Positions 51,512-61,270 of a DNA stretch of 64,000 nt are shown here, piece after piece (positions within the stretch are counted from its first letter, which is position 1; each line of letters begins with the position of its first letter). The stretch is from an uncultured Bacteroides sp. (GTDB lineage: Bacteria > Bacteroidota > Bacteroidia > Bacteroidales > Bacteroidaceae), in NCBI RefSeq assembly GCF_963666545.1, contig NZ_OY762899.1:3972365-4036364 (forward strand). The letters are read 5' to 3'. The translations under genes and the position numbers were made by a program. Under the pieces are notes generated by a model. It made no database searches. It saw only the letters and a list, made by a program, of their open reading frames with translations, and had not been told where the DNA came from.

Positions 51512-54500
51512 TTATTCTTTTTCTTCTTCCTTTTCACTTCTAAAGTGATTCTCCATATACTCAGTTGGAGAGACTCCGTAAAGTTCTTTAAAAGTACTAG
51601 AAAAATGAGCTATATTGTTGAATCCTACTATAGCTGCAACTTCCGATATGTTGTGATGTTTTTTGGCTAACAATGTAGCAGCTTGTTTCAATCTTATATT
51701 TCGTATGAAGTTTTGAGTTGTTTGGTTAGTAAGTTCTTTAAGCTTTCGATACAAGTGGACTCTGCTTATACCAACCTCAGTTGTAATCATGTCAACATTT
51801 AGATTTGGATTGCTTAGATTGTTATTAATGACATTCACTATTTTCTCCAAGAGTTTATCATCAGGAGATTTTAGCGAAATCTTCTTAATGTTTTTTTCTT
51901 GTTGTTGCCGGCCATTGAAATTATTCTTTAAAATTTCTCTGTTTGCTATAATATTTTTCACGTTTCTCTGTAGAATGGCTATGTTAAATGGCTTGACGAT
52001 GTAGGCATCCGCCCCGTTCTCTAATCCTTCTAATTGATCGTTCTCGTTGGCTTTTGCTGTTAGTAGAATGACCGGAATATGGTTTGTCGTTATGTTCTGT
52101 TTAACTTTATGGCAAAGTGATAGCCCGTCCATTTCAGGCATCATGATATCGCTGATAATTAAATCAGGAATCTTTGTTAATGCAATATTGAGTGCTTCTT
52201 TTCCGTTAGAGCTCTCAATTATATGATATTCACCAGACAATTCGTTGCAAATGTATTTACGTATTTCTTCATCATCTTCTACGACAAGAATCCTATTTTT
52301 GCTTTTACGTGTTTTATTTTCTACTTTTTCATCTTGATAAAAAGGGATAGCTGTTGCGATATGCCTTTTCTTATTCGTCGCTTCGGTTTGTATTTCTTCT
52401 GTTTTTAAATGCTCTCTACCTGAAGGTATTTGAATAATAAAACGACAGCCTTTCTCATCTTTATTATTTTCTACTCTGATGTTTCCGTGGTGTAATTCTA
52501 CTAACGAATGGGTTAAATGTAGACCAATTCCGGTACCCACATTGGAATTATTAAGGTTGTTGTTTATTTGATAAAAGCGTTCGAATATGCGGCTCGTTTC
52601 ATCTTCAGGAATGCTGATACCGTTATCTGATATTATTATTTCTATGTATTTTTTTCGTTCAGACTTTAGTGCATTTACATTCTCTCCTTTTTGTATCCAA
52701 ATATCAATTTCACCTTTTTCTGAAGTAAATTTGAATGCATTGGATAATAAATTTAAAACGACTTTATCAAAGTTCTTTGGATCTATCCATCCACTGATGT
52801 TTTCAGTCTGGGGATTAAATTTTATCTCAATTTGTTTAATTTTGGCTTCATATTCGAAAGTTGAGAGTAAATCCTTAACAAAACTAACGATATTGACTTC
52901 TTCGAACTTTAAAACCAGTTGTCCTTTGTCTATTTTTCGGATATCCATCAATTGATTAACGAGTCTGAGGATACGTTCGGCATTTCGATATATTGTGTTG
53001 TACGTAAGTTGTCGCTCTCCATTCTTATCAGTCGATATTAGTTTTTGTAGAGGACTAAGAATTAGTGTCATAGGAGTGCGTATCTCGTGCGATATATTGA
53101 TGAAGAACTGCAGTTTAGCTTCGTTTATTTGTTCGGCGTGAATATGCTTTTGCATTTCGTTGCGAATTTGCTGGCGTTGACGAATTTGTTCTATAATAAT
53201 ATAGATACTTAATACGAATAAAATAAAGTAGATTAATTTAGCTACCATGGAGGCATACCATACCGGGTCTATTTTTATTAAGATTTCCTTAATATTTGAG
53301 TAGGTATTGTAATCTTTGGCTTTTACTTTGAAGTGATAAGTTCCGGGAGACAAATTACTGAATGAAACTCGATTAATGCCTGGATGCAAAGTAACCCAAT
53401 TCTCATTGTTCATCGAATACATATAGGTGATGCGTTCGGGGTTATCAAATTCAGTCGTAGAGAATTCAATACTAAAAGAATTATCTTTATGGCATAGATG
53501 AAATTTGTCGGCTTCCATTACATTAGTATTGATAATATTGTAACTGCCTGATAAATCTCCTTCTCTTACTGCTTTATCGTGTATGTAAAAGTCGGTTATC
53601 CTGAGATTTAATGCTTTTACAGGATTGGTTATCTTTTGAGGATCGAAAGAAGTAATGCCATCTATTCCACCAAAGTATATATGCCCGTTTTTGTCTGCGC
53701 ATGTTGCACTTCTGCTAAACTCATTGCCTTGTAGACCGTCATTGGCGTAATAATTCTGAAATTGCTTACTTCTTTGAGTCAATCTTGATATGCCAAAGCT
53801 TGTACTGATCCATAAGTTGTTTAATTTATCGCCTTGTATGCCATAAATAGTATTGCTGGTCAGTCCATTTTTGGTCGTATAGTATGTTTCTTTGTGAGTT
53901 TCAGGATTGATACAGATCAATCCTTCTGATGTTCCTGCCCAAATATTTCCTACTTTATCTTCATAAAGTGAATAGATAACATTTCCAGATAGTATTCTAT
54001 TCTTTTTATAGGCTGTGGTGAAGCTCTTTTTGTTAAGATCAAAACACCCCATGCCATCGTAGGTGCCTATATATAGCTGATTGCTTTTGGTGTATAGCAA
54101 ACAATTGATCCATCCATTATGCAATATATTACTGTCTTCCCTGTATTTTGTGCCACTACCGCTATGATATGACGTAATTTTTCCCGAAAGGATATTCATA
54201 CAATAAAGGTCGGATCCCATGGTGCCAATCCATAAGTTTTTTTCAGAATCTTCCGCAAAACTGTATACGCTTTTTATATTATCGATTTCATTGTTTGAAG
54301 GATTTGTTATGTAGTGGCAATTGCCTGTGTTCTTATCTAGCTTGGCCATTCCTTGTGTATAGGAGCCAATCCATAAATTTTTCTCACTATCCTCGAATAT
54401 ACACATAATTGTTGAAGGAACATTTGAATTTGCACTGTTATAGTGAACGTGTTTTTTTTTGATCAGGTCAATGCCATAAATTCCGTCATTATCTGTGCCA

Positions 54501-55588
54501 ATCCATAATACTCCTTGGCTATCTTTACATATTGACATGACACAATTAGAGCCTATAAAATTAGATGTGCTGGATTTGTTGCCAATGTAATTGAATTGAT
54601 TAATTTTGATCGGCAATAGCATGACTCCTTTTTGATAAATTCCCAGCCAGAGATTATCTTTCTTATCTATAGCTATAGAATGAATTTTGAATTTGTGAAA
54701 GTTAGAAGTACTTGTGTTGTAATCAGCTTCAGTTATTTTTCGTCTCTTAATATCGAAAATTTTCATCCCATCTCCATCCGTTCCAATTAGTATTTTCTCA
54801 TCTTTTGCAACGAGACTTTTTATGGATAGGTGAGAAGACATAGGAATATGGGCAAAGGTCTTGGTCTTGTTGTTATATACAAAAAGACCTTTTGCCAAAC
54901 TTCCCGCATAGACCGTATTATTGTTATCTTGAGTAATGCATGTTATATTATTCGTTTTTTGCTCTTTTATAAAATATTGATTACATCTATTTTTAGTGTT
55001 TATGCATAAAAGTCCTTTATCTTTAGTCGATATCCATAAATTCTTTTCTCTGTCAACGAATAAAGTATTTATGAAATAAGCATTAATCGAGAGTTTTAAT
55101 TGATGGGCTTGTTTCTTTTGAGGATCGTAGATAAATAATCCATGCCCGGCAGTTCCTATTAGAATGTCCCCATTGTCTTTTTCTACAATTGAAGTAACAT
55201 GTGGCTTGATAGATGATCCTCCTAACAAGTGCATTGGAATTTCAATGAATTTATCAGTTCCTCTGTTGTATACTTGTAATCCATTGAAATATCCAATGAA
55301 TATACCGCTTGTACATTCATATATTACTCGTACATAATTATTTAATATTGAGTTAGGAATATCTTTATCATGCTTATATATAACGAATTTCGAACCGTCA
55401 TATTTGTTTAGCCCATTTTCTGTGGCAATCCAAATTATCTCTTTTTTATCCTGATAGATTTGATTTATAAGGCTACTTGATAATTCATTATTTACAGTAA
55501 AAAGCCGAATAGATTGCGAATGAACATTAACTGTGAATAATTTGATTAGTAAAAACAGTATAAATAGTAACAATGGCTTTGTTTTCAT
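51512..55588 (-). CDS. Hybrid two-component system regulator (periplasmic propellers, kinase, receiver, AraC-type HTH)
   Basis: 1,358-residue one-protein sensor and transcription activator spanning the inner membrane. The periplasmic part is two seven-bladed reg-prop propellers (repeats such as IWIATENGLNKYDG, NLWIGTMGSDLYCM) plus a Y_Y_Y domain (about 690-765). A transmembrane helix lies at about 781-802. A histidine kinase follows with the phospho-acceptor His834 in NISHEIRTPM and an ATPase domain (LLSNAFKFT, GTGIGLHLTHSLVELH). The receiver has Asp1147 in ISDIMMPEMDG, and the C-terminal AraC-type HTH reads VGFNNIAHFSSTFKELYGVSPTEY. In Bacteroidetes such proteins bind an oligosaccharide released by the locus and switch on its susCD and enzyme genes; the xylan regulators XynR and BACOVA homologues are of this class. 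Which promoters here it controls is inferred. Confidence 0.95.
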   Translation of the reverse strand: MKTKPLLLFILFLLIKLFTVNVHSQSIRLFTVNNELSSSLINQIYQDKKEIIWIATENGLNKYDGSKFVIYKHDKDIPNSILNNYVRVIYECTSGIFIGYFNGLQVYNRGTDKFIEIPMHLLGGSSIKPHVTSIVEKDNGDILIGTAGHGLFIYDPQKKQAHQLKLSINAYFINTLFVDREKNLWISTKDKGLLCINTKNRCNQYFIKEQKTNNITCITQDNNNTVYAGSLAKGLFVYNNKTKTFAHIPMSSHLSIKSLVAKDEKILIGTDGDGMKIFDIKRRKITEADYNTSTSNFHKFKIHSIAIDKKDNLWLGIYQKGVMLLPIKINQFNYIGNKSSTSNFIGSNCVMSICKDSQGVLWIGTDNDGIYGIDLIKKKHVHYNSANSNVPSTIMCIFEDSEKNLWIGSYTQGMAKLDKNTGNCHYITNPSNNEIDNIKSVYSFAEDSEKNLWIGTMGSDLYCMNILSGKITSYHSGSGTKYREDSNILHNGWINCLLYTKSNQLYIGTYDGMGCFDLNKKSFTTAYKKNRILSGNVIYSLYEDKVGNIWAGTSEGLICINPETHKETYYTTKNGLTSNTIYGIQGDKLNNLWISTSFGISRLTQRSKQFQNYYANDGLQGNEFSRSATCADKNGHIYFGGIDGITSFDPQKITNPVKALNLRITDFYIHDKAVREGDLSGSYNIINTNVMEADKFHLCHKDNSFSIEFSTTEFDNPERITYMYSMNNENWVTLHPGINRVSFSNLSPGTYHFKVKAKDYNTYSNIKEILIKIDPVWYASMVAKLIYFILFVLSIYIIIEQIRQRQQIRNEMQKHIHAEQINEAKLQFFINISHEIRTPMTLILSPLQKLISTDKNGERQLTYNTIYRNAERILRLVNQLMDIRKIDKGQLVLKFEEVNIVSFVKDLLSTFEYEAKIKQIEIKFNPQTENISGWIDPKNFDKVVLNLLSNAFKFTSEKGEIDIWIQKGENVNALKSERKKYIEIIISDNGISIPEDETSRIFERFYQINNNLNNSNVGTGIGLHLTHSLVELHHGNIRVENNKDEKGCRFIIQIPSGREHLKTEEIQTEATNKKRHIATAIPFYQDEKVENKTRKSKNRILVVEDDEEIRKYICNELSGEYHIIESSNGKEALNIALTKIPDLIISDIMMPEMDGLSLCHKVKQNITTNHIPVILLTAKANENDQLEGLENGADAYIVKPFNIAILQRNVKNIIANREILKNNFNGRQQQEKNIKKISLKSPDDKLLEKIVNVINNNLSNPNLNVDMITTEVGISRVHLYRKLKELTNQTTQNFIRNIRLKQAATLLAKKHHNISEVAAIVGFNNIAHFSSTFKELYGVSPTEYMENHFRSEKEEEKE

Positions 55589-55625
55589 AATAGATGGTTA
55601 ACACAGGATTAAATAGTTAGAAGCG

Positions 55626-55633
55626 CAAAGTTA
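55626..55633 (-). promoter_or_regulatory. Candidate -7 box TAACTTTG for the hybrid two-component gene
   Basis: TAACTTTG on the minus strand, 38 bases before the ATG at 55588, matching TAnnTTTG. The -33 area lacks an evident TTTG. The start would be near 55,619 with a leader of about 30 bases. Confidence 0.5.
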
Positions 55634-55878
55634 CAAAATATCCAATAAGCTTGTTGTTGAAATAGGCGATAATTTGAAATGAATAATCGCGCTTCTATTT
55701 TTCAATGCATAGGGAATATACGACATTGCAATAGTCGGACCAAGTTTTTATCGGCATTTTTGCATTTTTTCTTAATTAAGTAACCTGCGAGCAAGTGAAT
55801 GTAACTAAAACGCAAATCAATGTAACGTTTGGTTAATGATGTGATACTCTTTGTGAAGGTTCCCGAATGGCTTATTTG

Positions 55879-55886
55879 TATCTTTG
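55879..55886 (+). promoter_or_regulatory. Candidate -7 box TATCTTTG for the second SusC operon
   Basis: Matches TAnnTTTG and would give a leader of about 240 bases before the SusC ATG at 56133. A TTTG at 55850-55853 is 25 bases upstream, a few bases farther than the usual -33 spacing. Confidence 0.35.
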
Positions 55887-56041
55887 CATCGGTGAAATTA
55901 TAAATTGTTGAATGCCTTAAATATATGAATGAAGATGAAAACATAGATCTATCTCTACCTATTTTAAATTCTTTTCTTGAGTTTGCTTAGTAACGTGTAA
56001 AAAAATAGGGTAATTTAAGCCTGTTTATATATGCCTAGCTA

Positions 56042-56065
56042 TAACCTTCACGAAGAACAAGGTTA
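56042..56065. promoter_or_regulatory. Inverted repeat TAACCTT-N10-AAGGTTA, possible operator
   Basis: Perfect 7-base arms at 56042-56048 and 56059-56065, separated by 10 bases and about 70 bases before SusC. The 17-base centre spacing fits a dimeric regulator site. It could also be a weak hairpin in the leader RNA. Confidence 0.4.
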
Positions 56066-56132
56066 CCAATTTATTTTTTATACGTAACTTAGTAATACAC
56101 TAATATAGTTGTTAATTCTTAAACTAGTAGTA

Positions 56133-59100
56133 ATGAAAAATGTAAAAAAACGAATTCGAAGAGTTTCTTGCATATTTCTAATTCTGTTGATAAGCAGTGC
56201 TGTTGCTTATGCGCAAAATGGGAATGTAATCAAAGGAATTGTAGTTGATTCAAAAAATGAACCTGTAATTGGAGCAAGTATTGTAGTGAAAGGGCATGCT
56301 TCAATAGGAACAATAGCAGACTTATATGGGGGGTTTACGCTGAATGTTCCTAATGCTAATTCCACTATTATTGTATCTTATATAGGTATGCTCTCTCGAG
56401 AAATTAAAGCAACGCCTAATAAACAGTTGAAAGTTGTTCTGGAAGACGACAATGTGCAATTGGGAGAGATCGTCGTTGTGGGTTATGGCCAGCAGAAAAA
56501 GGCCAGTGTGGTAGGTGCTATCACGCAAACTAGCGGTAAAGTGTTGGAACGTGCAGGCGGTGTGTCTGATATTGGTGCGGCATTAACCGGTAATTTACCG
56601 GGTGTGATAACGACTCAAGGCACAGGTATGCCTGGTGCGGAAGAACCGAAAATAGTAATTCGAGGTGCCAGTTCATGGAATAACAGCGATCCATTGGTAT
56701 TGGTAGATGGAATCGAACGTCCAATGAGTTCCGTGGACATTACCTCCGTACAAAGTATTTCTGTTCTTAAAGATGCTTCTGCTACAGCTGTATATGGGGT
56801 GAAAGGAGCCAATGGGGTTATCTTAATCACCACTAAACGTGGAACAGAAGGTAGCGCGAAAATAGATATAGGATTTAATGCAACAATGAAATCACCTTCA
56901 AAGCTTCCAAATAAATTGGATTCTTATGATGCGCTGATGGCACGTAATGTTGCGATAGAAAATGAGTTGGGATTAAGTCCTGGCTCATGGGCGCACATCA
57001 GGCCGCAATCTTTTATAGAGAACTATCGTAATCAGTCAACCGTAGAGCAACGTGAACGTTACCCGAACGTTGATTGGCAAAAAGCGTTGTTCAAAGACCA
57101 GACAATGTCTTATGGCGCAAACGTAAATGTGAGTGGTGGAACTAAATTCGTGAAATATTTCGCATCTGCGGATTATGTTCACGAAGGAGACTTGTTTCGC
57201 GTCTATGATAATGGTCGTAATTACAATTCAGGTTATGGTTATGATCGCCTCAATGTTCGTAGTAACCTCGATTTTAATATTACGAAAACCACTGTGTTCA
57301 AAATGAATTTATCAGGTTCAAATGGCGTTAGGAAATCTCCTTGGAATAATGTAGGCAATGATGAATGGCAAATAGGACAGCAGTGGGCCGGTGCTTATAA
57401 CATTGCTCCTGATGTGTTTCTTCCACAATATTCCGATGGAACTTGGGGATATTATCCGGATGGTACTAATGTATCCAACTCTGCGCAGAACTTCTCTACC
57501 GGAGGAACCATGAAAACCACCACGACCCGTATTAACACGGATTTTATCTTAGAACAAAATTTGAGTTTTATAACAAAAGGTTTATCGGCAAAAGGTACCG
57601 TTTCTTGGGATAATATTTTTGTAGAGAATAAGAGAGGTATTAATGATTTGTACAATGCCTCACCAACAAAATGGATAAATCCTGAAACGGGTCAAGTAAT
57701 ATATGGCCAGAGCTTCGAAGCGAATAATGGATTCGACTGGATGCAAGGCGTGAATTGGTCTACTTCTCCCGGAGAGGTTGATAATGGTGCGACAGTACGT
57801 AATCTTTATTACCAGGCACAAATAAACTGGGCGCGTGATTTTGGAAAACATGGCATCACAGCCATGGGGTTGTTTAGCCGTCAAGAAAATGCCAGAGGTA
57901 GCGTTATGCCAACCTATCGTGAAGACTGGGCATTCCGTACTACCTACAACTATGCCGACAGATATTTCCTTGAATATAACGGAGCTTATAATGGGTCAGA
58001 AAAGTTTAGCAAAGAAAATCGTTTCGCCTTTTTCAATTCGGGCGCTATCGGATGGATGCTCTCGGAAGAGAAATTCATGAGTTTCTCTAAGAAATGGTTA
58101 GATATGTTGAAGTTAAGGGTTTCTTACGGTGAAATTGGAGATGATAATCTCGGAGGAGATGCTTTTGACTCGAAGAGGCGTTGGCTTTATATGACTCAAT
58201 GGGCCTATGGAGGGCATTCATCAATTGATTTGAACCATGCGGAAAGTATTTATACTTGGTACCGAGAATCGGCCATAGGCAATAAAGATGTAAAATGGGA
58301 AACAGTTAAGAAGTTCAATTTTGGCGTGGATTATTCATTCCTTGATGGCTTGATTGCCGGTGGTATAGAGATATTTGAGGATAATCGTTCGGATGTTTTG
58401 GTTTGGGGATCAGACCGCGCGATACCCTCTTATTTTGGCGGAACGGCACCGACTATTAATAAAGGTAAAGTGCGAACGAATGGCTATGAATTGGAGTTGC
58501 GTTTGAATAAAACGTTTAGAAATCAATTGCGTTTGTGGAGTAATTTTAGTATGACTCATGCTAAAAACAGAATAATAATGAAAGATGATCAAGCATTAAG
58601 ACCCGGCTATCAAAAAGCGGCCGGATATAGTATCAATCAATCTAAATCATACATTGATGCCGGATTTATTGAAAACTATGATCAATTGTACGGTAGTCCC
58701 GTTCATGATGCCAATGATGCCGATAAATTGCCGGGCGACTATTACATTGTCGATTTCAATGGAGATGGAGTTGTCGATAATAAAGACCAGGCTCCATACG
58801 GATATTCCAGCACTCCGCAGAACACGTTTAATGCGACTCTTGGATTTGAATGGAAAGGTTTTAGTGCGTTTGTTCAATTCTATGGAGTTACGAACGTAAC
58901 CCGTGATGTGCCATTGGGGAGCTTTGGCGGTAGAATGAATACGGTATACGATACGGGCACATGGTGGTCCAAGGACGCTTCTAATGCGGATGTTACTGTA
59001 CCTCGTTGGCTGTCAACTCCAAGTTACAATACGGGTACTAAATCTTTGTATGACGGCTCTTACATCCGTCTTAAAAACGCGGAAGTTGCTTACACTTTTG

Positions 59101-59279
59101 ATAAGGGATGGGTAAAGAAAATAGGTATCAATAATTTGAAGATATACTTAAATGGAAATAACCTTTGGTTGTGGACCAGAATGCCCGATGACCGTGAGGC
59201 GAACTTGTCAGGAGCCGGTTCTTTAGGGGCTTATCCAACCGTGAAACGTTATAATTTAGGTATTAAAATCACGTTATAA
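56133..59279 (+). CDS. SusC-like TonB-dependent transporter (second; xusA position)
   Basis: About 1,048 residues from the ATG at 56133 (MKNVKKRIRRVSCIF), signal ending VAYAQ; an ATG at 56109 adds eight unneeded residues. A carboxypeptidase-D regulatory-like domain (GIVVDSKNEPVIGASIVVKG) is followed by the TonB-box region (LGEIVVVGYGQQKK), a plug (LVLVDGIERPMSSVDITSV, LKDASATAVYGVKGANGV) and a full barrel with DFNGDGVVDNKDQAPYGYSS, ending RYNLGIKITL. Followed by SusD and another SusC, it matches the first gene of the xusABC(DE) xylan cassette known from Bacteroides and Prevotella, which imports xylo-oligosaccharides. The assignment is by order and context. Confidence 0.95.
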   Translation: MKNVKKRIRRVSCIFLILLISSAVAYAQNGNVIKGIVVDSKNEPVIGASIVVKGHASIGTIADLYGGFTLNVPNANSTIIVSYIGMLSREIKATPNKQLKVVLEDDNVQLGEIVVVGYGQQKKASVVGAITQTSGKVLERAGGVSDIGAALTGNLPGVITTQGTGMPGAEEPKIVIRGASSWNNSDPLVLVDGIERPMSSVDITSVQSISVLKDASATAVYGVKGANGVILITTKRGTEGSAKIDIGFNATMKSPSKLPNKLDSYDALMARNVAIENELGLSPGSWAHIRPQSFIENYRNQSTVEQRERYPNVDWQKALFKDQTMSYGANVNVSGGTKFVKYFASADYVHEGDLFRVYDNGRNYNSGYGYDRLNVRSNLDFNITKTTVFKMNLSGSNGVRKSPWNNVGNDEWQIGQQWAGAYNIAPDVFLPQYSDGTWGYYPDGTNVSNSAQNFSTGGTMKTTTTRINTDFILEQNLSFITKGLSAKGTVSWDNIFVENKRGINDLYNASPTKWINPETGQVIYGQSFEANNGFDWMQGVNWSTSPGEVDNGATVRNLYYQAQINWARDFGKHGITAMGLFSRQENARGSVMPTYREDWAFRTTYNYADRYFLEYNGAYNGSEKFSKENRFAFFNSGAIGWMLSEEKFMSFSKKWLDMLKLRVSYGEIGDDNLGGDAFDSKRRWLYMTQWAYGGHSSIDLNHAESIYTWYRESAIGNKDVKWETVKKFNFGVDYSFLDGLIAGGIEIFEDNRSDVLVWGSDRAIPSYFGGTAPTINKGKVRTNGYELELRLNKTFRNQLRLWSNFSMTHAKNRIIMKDDQALRPGYQKAAGYSINQSKSYIDAGFIENYDQLYGSPVHDANDADKLPGDYYIVDFNGDGVVDNKDQAPYGYSSTPQNTFNATLGFEWKGFSAFVQFYGVTNVTRDVPLGSFGGRMNTVYDTGTWWSKDASNADVTVPRWLSTPSYNTGTKSLYDGSYIRLKNAEVAYTFDKGWVKKIGINNLKIYLNGNNLWLWTRMPDDREANLSGAGSLGAYPTVKRYNLGIKITL

Positions 59280-59290
59280 AATAAAAACTG

Positions 59291-61228
59291 ATGAAAAGAA
59301 TAAATAACACTTTTTTATGGACGGGTCTTTTCTCTCTTATTCTTCTGGGGGCGTGCTTGGTTTCTTGTGAAGATTATTTGGATAAAGAGCCTGAATCCAC
59401 AGTGTCCAGTGATGACGCGTTCAAGAATTTCCGGAACTTTCAAGGGTATATTGAAGAAATTTATAATTGTATACCCGATAAAGAAAAATGTAACTATTGC
59501 ACTACATGGAACTGGGGTGATGATGAGATCCTCAATACGGAGCCTACCAATTTCATGACGCATCAAGTCGATCTTGGCAATTTTCGGGCTTGGCAATCAA
59601 CAGGAGAGTGGTTATATAATAATAGAAGTAATCCTACTTCTACTAATAAGTTCGATCACTCTTTGTGGCCGCATGCTTGGTATTGCATTCGTAAGGCAAA
59701 TATGGGACTTGCTAATTTAGATAAACTTACCACAGCCACAGAGGAAGAAAAGAAACTAATTGAGGGTCAATTGTATTTCTTTCGCGCATGGTGGCATTTG
59801 GAACTGATACAGTATTTTGGTGGTTTGCCCTATGTGGATCAGGTGCAAAATGCAACTACAGAGTTAACAATGCCGCGCTTATCTTACCAGGAATGTGCTG
59901 ATAAAGTTGCTGCAGATTTTAGAAAGGCGGCTGATCTGTTACCTATTGATTGGGACAAAACGAATGTGGGTAAAGATACAGAGGGGAAGAATCAACTTCG
60001 TATTAACAAGATCATGGCCTTGGGCTATCTGGGCAAAAACTATCTATGGGCTGGTAGTCCGTTGATGAAAAATGGAGCTCAACTTGGAGGTGCGCAGACT
60101 TATAATTATGATGAAGCATATTGCAAAAAAGCGGCAGAAGCTTTTGGAGAACTCTTAACTTTAGTGGAAAAGGGGCAGACACAATATGCGTTAGCTGAAT
60201 ATAAATATAAAGATATCTATAACCATGAAAAAGCATCTGATGCTAAAACCTGTTTCTCTGATATCTTTTACACAAAACGGCAAAATTGGTTGATGCCTGG
60301 AACTGTAGAAGCGATTTTCAGAGGTCCATCGCCTGACTACAATGGCACTAACTGGAATGTGTCAAAGCTTTTTGGGCCTAAAGTTGCCGGTCTTGTGCCG
60401 CAAGATAATGTAATTCATCAGCCTACAGCCAATCTTGTGAATATGTATGGTATGGCTAACGGGCTTCCTCTGGATGATCCAAACTCAGGTTTCGATCCAA
60501 ATCATCCATTCAAGGACCGTGACCCACGCTTCTATCATGATATCGTATTCGATGGTTTCCACTACGTGTATGGCACCATAAGTACGGCACAAGAGCCTTA
60601 TCGTTATTGTGAACTTTTTACCGGAGGTAATATGAGGCCGATTGACAAGGCGAGTCGTACCGGATATTTTATTCAGAAATTGGTGCCCCATACTTGTAAC
60701 GAAGGTGATAAGGATTATGATTGGGGTGCAAATTTACATTGTTATTTGCCATACATGCGTTTGGGTGATATTTATTTAATGTATGCGGAAGCATGTGCAG
60801 CATTTGGTGGTGCCCAAGGGAAAGCTTCAAATTGTTTACTGACAGCAGAGAATGCTATTAATAAAATTCGCGAACGCTGTGGCGCTGCTTCGGTGGCTGT
60901 TTCTTATTTGGCCGATAATCACAAATTCATGGATGAGATTCGTCGTGAACGTGCAGTAGAGTTAGCCTTTGAGGGCTTTCGTTTCAATGACTTGCAACGT
61001 TGGTTGTTACTGACTGAGAGTCCTTATAAGACGAAAACTTCGCAAGAATTCGACCGTATGGAAAATGCTAATTTCTTTAAAGAGAATGACCCGAAAGATG
61101 CAAGAGTTGCTAATTTCAGACAGGAAGTTATCTTGACTAGAGTCTTCGGTACAAAGCACTATTGGTTCCCATTACCAGATAATGATGTATACCTCTATCC
61201 CGGATTTGGACAGAACCCCGGTTGGTGA
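59291..61228 (+). CDS. SusD/RagB-like lipoprotein (second; xusB position)
   Basis: 645 residues. The lipoprotein signal reads GLFSLILLGACLVSC, then EDYLDKEPES, a typical SusD start. Helical motifs include CIRKANMGLANLDKL, GQLYFFRAWWHLELIQYFGGLPY and the C-terminal EIRRERAVELAFEGFRFNDLQRW, ending PGFGQNPGW. It lies 11 bases after SusC and 42 before the third SusC. It would be the lid of the second transporter and is diverged from the SusD at 38822. Confidence 0.95.
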   Translation: MKRINNTFLWTGLFSLILLGACLVSCEDYLDKEPESTVSSDDAFKNFRNFQGYIEEIYNCIPDKEKCNYCTTWNWGDDEILNTEPTNFMTHQVDLGNFRAWQSTGEWLYNNRSNPTSTNKFDHSLWPHAWYCIRKANMGLANLDKLTTATEEEKKLIEGQLYFFRAWWHLELIQYFGGLPYVDQVQNATTELTMPRLSYQECADKVAADFRKAADLLPIDWDKTNVGKDTEGKNQLRINKIMALGYLGKNYLWAGSPLMKNGAQLGGAQTYNYDEAYCKKAAEAFGELLTLVEKGQTQYALAEYKYKDIYNHEKASDAKTCFSDIFYTKRQNWLMPGTVEAIFRGPSPDYNGTNWNVSKLFGPKVAGLVPQDNVIHQPTANLVNMYGMANGLPLDDPNSGFDPNHPFKDRDPRFYHDIVFDGFHYVYGTISTAQEPYRYCELFTGGNMRPIDKASRTGYFIQKLVPHTCNEGDKDYDWGANLHCYLPYMRLGDIYLMYAEACAAFGGAQGKASNCLLTAENAINKIRERCGAASVAVSYLADNHKFMDEIRRERAVELAFEGFRFNDLQRWLLLTESPYKTKTSQEFDRMENANFFKENDPKDARVANFRQEVILTRVFGTKHYWFPLPDNDVYLYPGFGQNPGW

Positions 61229-61270
61229 TCTATTATAGAAAACGAATGTATAATTATAAATGAATAAAAA

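Larger units (their letters stand above)
55589..56132. other. Divergent intergenic region between regulator and second SusC
   Basis: About 540 bases with no supported gene; an 80-codon minus-strand frame (55702-55944) is not credible. It holds the regulator's -7 box, a TATCTTTG box (55879-55886), an inverted repeat at 56042-56065 and one TACGTAAC word at 56081-56088. Confidence 0.7.

Noticed and set aside
55702-55944. 80-codon minus-strand ORF as a gene
   Set aside because: No signal, domain or coding character. It covers the promoter region between two divergent genes.
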